Positions 58,130-64,000 of a stretch of 64,000 nt of DNA are shown one piece after another. The notes beneath the pieces were generated by a model that worked only from the letters and a program-made list of their open reading frames with translations, was not told where the DNA came from and searched no databases. The position numbers and the translations under genes are program-made. The first letter of the stretch is position 1. Every line of letters begins with the position of its first letter. This DNA is from Pycnococcus provasolii (taxonomy: Eukaryota; Chlorophyta; Pseudoscourfieldiophyceae; Pseudoscourfieldiales), in NCBI GenBank assembly GCA_049487715.1, contig CP150567.1:614413-678412 (forward strand), read 5' to 3'.

Positions 58130-59218
58130 CCCGACCAAAACGAAAACCTCTTTTTGAGTGGGGCAACACGACTGAACAATACGTCTCGGACACATTGGGC
58201 ACATTGGGCGCATGCGGACACAAAGCTCTCGCCAAGAACATGGGCTGGCAGAGTCCGCACGAGTTGCACTGCCCGGTGTGTCAACTCACACGCACGCACG
58301 CTGCCAGTACATCGCGCCGACCCATTGCACACCGCGCGCAGACGCCACCAGATTCTACGGATGTACGTACGCGGCGACGCAAAAGGTAAATCTGAAAGTG
58401 CACGAACGAACCCACACGGGCGAAAAGCCGTTCAAATGTCAATTCCCAGGATGTACGTACGAGGACGAGGCTGACGGCATCCTGTACGTCTATGAAGACA
58501 CCATCTTCCGCCTTCCGTGGACGACGACGGAGAGGCGGTAGGAGACGCTCCGGATGGAGCGAAGAACCAGAAGGCGGCGGAGTACGCGGGACACGTGATG
58601 GAGTTCGCCGACTAGGGTGCGCTCGGCGACCCAGAGGACGCGATGGCGAAGAGCCGAGTGACCGCGCGCGTGCGCGGAATCATGGATAGGCTGAAGAAGG
58701 AAGACAGCGTGAGGAAGGCGAAGGACGCCGGAGGTGGCGATGCGGAAGACGAGCTCACGATGGAGGGCGCTGAGCCAGCCCGCCCCGCCGCCGCCCAAGC
58801 GCCGCAGATGAGCAAACATAAGTACTCATCCCTTCTTGAGGAGGTGCGTGCATACTTCGCGATCAGGCAGACGAAGGGACCGGAGTTGCCGGACGACGGC
58901 GCTGTCAACGATGAAGCTCGAGACATGTACGAGCTTACCTGGTGGCGTGACGTCGTGAAGCATTCGGGTATGTCGAGGATGTGGTGGCTCGCGAGGTTAA
59001 TCTTGGCACGTTACGCTTCAAGCGCAATCATGGAGAGGATATTCTCGGGAAGCGGCTTGACGGTGAGCAAGCTACGTGCAAGCATGGACGCAGGCACGGT
59101 GCGCGAACTGATGTTGTCCAAGTACAACTTGCCCTTGGTGGAGGAGCTCTTTGAGGATGAGGAAGAAAGGGAGAGGTTCTGGCGGGAGAGGCTCCCATTC
59201 TTGAAGGCGGGCAAGTAG
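58130..59218 (+). pseudogene. Decayed hAT-family transposon: zinc-finger and dimerisation remnants
   Basis: The frame 58643-59218 (191 residues) has the hAT C-terminal dimerisation signature: YELTWWRDVVKHSGMSRMWW, then LARLILARYASSAIMERIFS and LRASMDAGTVRELMLSKY. Upstream, split over two frames, are zinc-finger-like pieces ([12 protein letters not shown] at about 58260-58320; [20 protein letters not shown] plus [11 protein letters not shown] at about 58370-58460). No catalytic core joins them, so the element is internally deleted and frame-broken. Short subterminal repeats follow at 59345-59430. Confidence 0.72.
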
Positions 59219-59344
59219 AGGGAGTTTTCAGTTTTGTTTGATTGAGTAACTCATTAAATTTGAGAAACATCCATCCCAAAGTGTTACTTAGACTAAGTAC
59301 TAACTGTTTAAGTCGGGGAAATAGGTCGACGAAATTCGGGGTTA

Positions 59345-59430
59345 GTGTCGGATTAAAGCCCGACACTCTGTCGGGTTAGCTGCCCGACATCCCGACACTC
59401 TGTCGGGTTGCAAATCGGTGTCGGGTGGCA
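59345..59430. repeat. Clustered TGTCGGG/CCCGACA subterminal repeats
   Basis: The perfect palindrome CCCGACACTCTGTCGGG occurs twice (59359-59375 and 59391-59407), with further single CCCGACA and GTGTCGGG copies around it. Short inverted motifs clustered at one end are typical of hAT subterminal regions. Confidence 0.7.
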
Positions 59431-59707
59431 GCCCTGGAAAAATCCCGATTTTTCGCTTCTGCCAGTACACTCTAATGTCACCTTAGTATTACTGTAGGGT
59501 AATGTCACCTTAGTAATAGTGCCGTCACGATCCACTGTATTTACTTTTAGTACTGAATGCTCCTGTACATGTGCGTGTCGTAACGCCGTGTCGACACTGG
59601 CGATGGTGCGACGGCGCGTATCGACGGTTCGTCATTTCATTCACTCGTGATCATCGGTTGGAGCACCGACTTTCATTTGTTAAAAAGAGGTAGCCTTGTG
59701 CACTCAT

Positions 59708-61297
59708 ATGGCGTCGACTGGAGATATGACGAAGGCTGACTCTCTGGTGGGGCTGGCTGATCGCACTGCACACGAAGCCGGCGCCGTTCCCGTGACGCTT
59801 CTCTCCGGCTTTCTCGGAGCAGCTAAGACAACGCTCCTCAAGCGCATCCTTGAGCAGACTCATGCGCAGGACACGGTGCGTGTGGCAGTTCTCGTCAATG
59901 ACATGGCGGAAGTGAACATTGACGCTGACCTTGTGCGCAGCACCAAGCTTCTCCAGCGCGAAGAGAAGCTTGTCGAACTGCACAATGGATGCATTTGTTG
60001 CACGCTCCGTGAGGACCTCATCAAGGCGCTCGCAGAGCTCGCAGCTGAGAAAAAGTTTGACGCGATCCTCATCGAGTCCACAGGTGTTAGCTTGCCGCAG
60101 GAGGTGGCGGAGACGTTCGCGGTGAACGTGACAAGCCAATCGTCAGCCACAATGCCACCTGGGTGGGAGATGGAGCCAATTCTCAAGGCACTTGGAGGAA
60201 AGAGCTCGCTCAACGAGGTGGCACGACTGGATACGTGTGTCACGATGGTGGACTGCGTGACATTCCACTCCAACATGGCCACGGCTGCAAAGGCGGGCGA
60301 GCAATTCAAGGGCAGCGTGGACGCAAACGACATGCGCCACGTGGGCCCACTTCTCATGCAACAGATCGAGTTCGCGGACGTTATCGTGCTAAGCAAGTGC
60401 GACATCGTGGAGGAGAAGGTGGCGTCGAGCGTCGAGGATGCCGTGCGCAGCCTCAACCCGGGCGCGAAGGTGATACGCGCGTTGCGTGGCGACGTGCCAC
60501 TGTCTAGCGTGTTGCGCACCGGTCTCTTTGACATGAAGAAGGCATCCACGTCCGCCGGGTGGATGCAGCAGTGGAAAGGTGTGGAGGTGGTACCCGAAAC
60601 GGAGGAGTACGGCATACACAGCTTCGTGTACAAGGCGCGCACGCCTTTCCATCCCTTGCGGCTGATGAATTTTTTCACCGACATCCTCTTCGTCAATTGT
60701 CGTGATGGCATTTGCTCACCATTGGGGCCGCCGAAGGGTGAGGAGCCGATGAGCAGGGATGAGAAGCCGAAGACCGATGCGCATGAGTATCAATTGAAGC
60801 GAGATCGCATGCTCGAGAAGTTCGGGCACATTCTGCGCAGCAAGGGGTGCATGTGGCTCGCGGGACGTGACCACTTGATTGGCGGTTGGGAGCAAGCGGG
60901 CAGCATCGGAGAATTCGACTGCGCAGGTCCGTGGATGGCATTTTTACCGAAGGAGAAGTGGCCGCCTTTGAACAGTGCGCCTGGCTTGCGGTTGGTGCAG
61001 CAGAGCGACGGACCCGTTCTCATGGACCGGCGACAAGAGCTCGTGTTCATCGGGCAACAGCTCAAGCGTGATGCTATCACGAAAGCACTTGATGCATGCC
61101 TGCTCGTAAAGGACGATCTCATGGCGCCTTCGACGCCGCTGCTGCCGACGATCGGCGAAGAGGATGGCGATTTGTCCAACCGCGAGAAGGAGGAATGGAC
61201 CAAGCATGGATGGAAGCTTGGCGTGAATTATCTTGATGACCCCTTCCCGCGCTGGCCCGACGAAAAGGAATTCGCGAAGATGATTGGGATTGCATGA
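59708..61297 (+). CDS. COG0523/CobW-type GTPase, metal chaperone family
   Basis: 529 residues from the ATG at 59708 (MASTGDMTKADS). The G domain begins VPVTLLSGFLGAAKTTLLKR. The family Cys motif GCICCTLREDL (CxCC, C95-C98) is intact, followed by FDAILIESTGVSLPQEV, CVTMVDCVTFHSNM and VIVLSKCDIVEEK (NKxD-like SKCD). A CobW_C-like region runs from YGIHSFVYKARTPFHPLRLM to MWLAGRDHLIGGWEQAG. COG0523 proteins insert or deliver metals such as Zn or Co. The Walker A here is GFLGAAKTT (residues 34-42), whereas the family norm is GFLGAGKTT, so the P-loop glycine next to Lys is Ala. Plant and bacterial ZNG/YeiR-like members are candidates; the metal is unknown. Confidence 0.88.
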   Translation: MASTGDMTKADSLVGLADRTAHEAGAVPVTLLSGFLGAAKTTLLKRILEQTHAQDTVRVAVLVNDMAEVNIDADLVRSTKLLQREEKLVELHNGCICCTLREDLIKALAELAAEKKFDAILIESTGVSLPQEVAETFAVNVTSQSSATMPPGWEMEPILKALGGKSSLNEVARLDTCVTMVDCVTFHSNMATAAKAGEQFKGSVDANDMRHVGPLLMQQIEFADVIVLSKCDIVEEKVASSVEDAVRSLNPGAKVIRALRGDVPLSSVLRTGLFDMKKASTSAGWMQQWKGVEVVPETEEYGIHSFVYKARTPFHPLRLMNFFTDILFVNCRDGICSPLGPPKGEEPMSRDEKPKTDAHEYQLKRDRMLEKFGHILRSKGCMWLAGRDHLIGGWEQAGSIGEFDCAGPWMAFLPKEKWPPLNSAPGLRLVQQSDGPVLMDRRQELVFIGQQLKRDAITKALDACLLVKDDLMAPSTPLLPTIGEEDGDLSNREKEEWTKHGWKLGVNYLDDPFPRWPDEKEFAKMIGIA

Positions 61298-62540
61298 GAT
61301 GTTGAGGTGTCAGCGCCCATGCTAGCCTAAGCGGCATGTGCTATTTGTGGGCTCGACCTCGTCGTCGACTACTTATGTTGTATGAATTTTGGATTCTTGG
61401 AAATCGAAGGGAGGAGTGGCGCGGCGAGTGTAAAGAGGATTATACTCTTATCATTGAATACACAATGCAGTAGTACGGTCTATCAAACGAGTTGCTTTGG
61501 AAGTCCCAATCGTGATGGTGGTAAGATTATTATAGTTATTGTTGACAAAATACATGTGGCGCGTCTGTCTACTACTCACGGTCTCACGCCCGGCAACATG
61601 TACATCTGCGAGGCGGCGTTGTGAATGCTAAGCCTCCATCGGCAGAGGACGCTGACGCTTGACATTGACGTGAAACAACACGGTTGTTCGGTATGTATGT
61701 TCTAAAAAAAGATGTTTCTATAACATGATTAAAATGTTTCTGACATTCCCCGTCTTGTTCATGTAACCTTTCTCATGTTTTTGTTTTAATTTAACCCACG
61801 GACAACAACAACTTAGGGTTACTGCAAAACGCCCTCAGCTGCGCGTCCGTCACGTCCAGTCGTTCATCGCCATGTCGCTTTACAACTCAACTATGCCTTC
61901 GAGTCGACGGCCGGTCGGCGTGTTTTTGTTATTTATACAAACCACCTGGTGCCATCATGGTAAAGGTGCCCGAAGTCATTAGTGCACCAGTGAAGCTTTC
62001 GAGTCGACGGCCGGTCGGCGTGTTTTTGTTGTCTCCCGCAAGCACCGTGCCGTCGGACGACCGCACGACCATCTTGCCGTCCGACGCCGCGAACTCGATG
62101 GTGTCGCCGCGCGCCGAGAAGAGCGTGAGAAGAGTCGTACTGCGCGTCCAGCCCGTTATCGTGTACTGACGGTTGTGAGATGTTCAGATGGAGTTTAGGG
62201 TTTATGGTTGGATGGAGACTCATTCAACAATGGGTCCCAGATGGTAGGAATAATGTATTGGAAGATGGACGACTCTCGTTCCACACTGGCTCTGGTGTTA
62301 GTTAGTTGGAACATAGATGGAGGGCTGTGGGTAGTTTGGAATCCCATATGACAGATTGTCATGTTTCGGCCTTTATTAGGACTTTCCTTTAGCTTCTCAA
62401 ACCTCCAAACAACTTTTAATCTTTAAATAATTTTTATTACCCCACATATTTTTTTCAATCATTTTTCTTTTCCCATCGAAAACAACGCGCACGTCGCTAA
62501 TTTGCAACACACTTCTGAACATGTCGTCGAAACAACTGCC
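61298..62540. other. Subtelomeric region with a gene fragment
   Basis: No complete gene is seen. A 79-codon minus-strand fragment (61929-62166) reads as protein (TITGWTRSTTLLTLFSARGD ... GTFTMMAPGGLYK, stop). A 31-bp sequence (TTCGAGTCGACGGCCGGTCG and on) that lies inside its 3' end is duplicated 100 bp away (61899 and 61999). Confidence 0.5.
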
Positions 62541-62680
62541 AAAAAAATGGCTGTTGTTATTGGCTTCGTTCTGCACGACACTGGCCGACGGTCGGCCGCA
62601 TACCGGAGGCAAATTTTTTTTTCATAGGGTTACAATTAGGGTTACAATTAGGGTTACAATTAGGGTTACAATTAGATAGG
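62540..62680. repeat. Subtelomeric repeat copy 1 with TTACAATTAGGG array
   Basis: An ~80-bp block (ATGGCTGTTGTTATTGGCTT ... CATACCGGAGGCAAATTTTT) is followed by about four TTACAATTAGGG units. Confidence 0.9.
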
Positions 62681-63654
62681 CCGAAAGTGACAATAAGAAA
62701 AAGTGACAATAAGGAATTCCCGACTTTATTCGTTGTTCAAGAGTGGCCCCCCCCCCCCGCAATTGCTTTTCCTTAGCCCTCCGTGGCCCCTCCTTGGTAA
62801 TAGGTAGAATAGTAGTACCTATAGGCTTAATTAGGCTTCGGTTACTCATGTACGCACGGTTGTATCCGAAGTTCCTTGGAGATCACGAAGGCGGCGGAGA
62901 ACTTCACGTCATTCCCGAAGCACCGCGCGTTGGCGCGAACGAGTCGGAGCGAGAACGACATTGGCTTTCTCGATACGTGGCATGCGTTTCGTGCGCTCAC
63001 GTGCGGATCTCGACAAAGGTAGACATGCTGACCAACTCACCAAACCCCTCTCACGTCCACAGATTGATCATTTGCTTTTCATTCTCAGCAAACCGACGTG
63101 GGGTGGTGGATCCAACTCGCGCAAACGCAAACACTCAGACGGTGTCACTTCGCAGAAACGTCTACGCTCAACTGCTGCAGGATACACGTCGGCTACTTCT
63201 AAACACTTTAACGCGGATCGTTACGACGGCAACCTCAGCATCGGAGTTCAACGCGCGCTTCCCTACTGACACGAGTTTCTTTTCCTCTCAGCTTGAGGTT
63301 TTTCTTCTCAGATACGCTTACTTTTCACGGATTTTTGACTGCTCTGCGGGGTGGTGTGTGAGGTGAACCCCCAAACGGGATACGCCGAACTGCCAAAACC
63401 CCCAACAGGGAGGTGGTCACGTGATTCATCAGCCCCCCTTATAACGGGCAGTGCCCACTATGAGGAGGTTATCACGTGATCCCCCTCTCTCGAGGGACCT
63501 CCCTTAGTATCCTCCGTGTAACTCAACCACTCTTAACTTTTACTTAAGGTGTGTCTACCGTAGGCTTGGCGGTCTTACGTGTAGTGAAAGAGGACGGCTT
63601 GAGCTCGCCGCCACACTACTTGGTGATATGACAAGATATCGCCGGAAACGGCGG
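62681..63654. other. Inter-repeat subtelomeric segment
   Basis: There is no secure gene. Around 62990-63110 the plus strand encodes RHADQLTKPLSRPQIDHLLF, reminiscent of the copia-type ADxLTKPL end of a retrotransposon polyprotein, but this is short and could be chance. A poly-C run (62749-62758) and CACGTGAT copies (63418-63479) also occur. Confidence 0.3.
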
Positions 63655-63848
63655 GTTAAAAAAATGGCTGTTGTTATTGGCTTCGTTCTGCACGACGCTG
63701 GCCGACGGTCGGCCGCATACCGGAGGCGAAATTTTTTTTTCAACATGTGGGTCAAACTGCCAGCCTGGCAATTAGGGTTACAATTAGGGTTACAATTAGG
63801 GTTACAATTAGGGTTACAATTAGGGTTACAATTAGGGTTACAATTAGG
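63655..63848. repeat. Subtelomeric repeat copy 2 with TTACAATTAGGG array
   Basis: The same ~80-bp block as at 62.54 kb recurs (ATGGCTGTTGTTATTGGCTT, then GCATACCGGAGGCGAAAT), followed after about 30 bp by six or seven TTACAATTAGGG units that merge into pure TTAGGG. Confidence 0.9.
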
Positions 63849-64000
63849 GTTAGGGTTAGGGTTAGGGTTAGGGTTAGGGTTAGGGTTAGGGTTAGGGTTA
63901 GGGTTAGGGTTAGGGTTAGGGTTAGGGTTAGGGTTAGGGTTAGGGTTAGGGTTAGGGTTAGGGTTAGGGTTAGGGTTAGGGTTAGGGTTAGGGTTAGGGT
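63849..64000 (+). repeat. Telomere, TTAGGG repeats to window end
   Basis: Uninterrupted TTAGGG units run to the last base, G-rich strand on the plus strand, as expected at a right chromosome end. Confidence 0.95.

Noticed and set aside
61382-61624. Plus-strand 80-codon frame after the CobW-type gene
   Set aside because: Composition and lack of any motif suggest 3' UTR or chance frame.

Overview
The window reads as the right-hand end of a chromosome from a small, GC-rich, intron-poor photosynthetic eukaryote, most likely a prasinophyte-grade green alga. The evidence is: (1) the last ~160 bases are pure TTAGGG repeats running off the edge; (2) nearly every gene is one long open reading frame, including one of 18 kb; (3) several N-termini look like plastid transit peptides (SDR39U1/GC1-like, phosphoribosylanthranilate isomerase); (4) TGTAA, the polyadenylation signal typical of green algae, lies at or within about 55 nt after the stop of 12 of about 20 genes. 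The telomere unit is TTAGGG, not the plant-type TTTAGGG, so the exact lineage is left open.

Layout. 1-7.8 kb: a leucine-rich-repeat gene (minus) leaving the left edge, a 117-bp-repeat RCC1-like gene (plus) with an in-frame TGA, and a long DFGDF-repeat gene (minus) resembling gamma-synergin/aftiphilin, broken at two points. 8.5-14.7 kb, plus strand: SRP40/Nopp140-type nucleolar protein with a 2-nt frameshift, a kelch protein, and RAB3GAP1. 15.4-24.6 kb, mixed strands: SDR39U1/GC1-like, UFC1, a MazG-like NTP pyrophosphohydrolase, V-ATPase subunit B, a secreted Cys-rich protein, a thioredoxin-glutaredoxin (GLRX3/GRXS17 type), and phosphoribosylanthranilate isomerase. 24.9-43.1 kb, minus: one intronless gene for a 6053-residue membrane protein built from two receptor/channel-like modules in tandem. 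44.1-61.3 kb: a tubulin-tyrosine-ligase-like protein, a 5'-truncated GT90 glycosyltransferase, SMC4, a type II membrane sialidase-like protein, a family I pyrophosphatase with a putative acylation signal, eIF2A, a hAT transposase remnant and a COG0523/CobW GTPase. 61.3-64 kb: gene-poor subtelomere with duplicated sequence, TTACAATTAGGG variant arrays and the telomere.

The genes are mostly housekeeping and not one pathway: nucleolar assembly (SRP40), condensin (SMC4), translation (eIF2A), UFMylation (UFC1), endomembrane traffic and acidification (RAB3GAP1, synergin-like, V-ATPase B), tryptophan synthesis (PRAI), redox/Fe-S (GLRX3) and metal handling (COG0523).

The most interesting signals are the giant double-receptor gene, a recurring TTCGGGGTTAG-like motif seen almost only in 5' flanks and never in the convergent 3' gaps, interstitial TTAGGG tracts in four 5' flanks, several repeat-rich genes with precise frame breaks, and a duplicated subtelomere-to-telomere junction. 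All protein assignments come from reading translations by eye; no database search was run.
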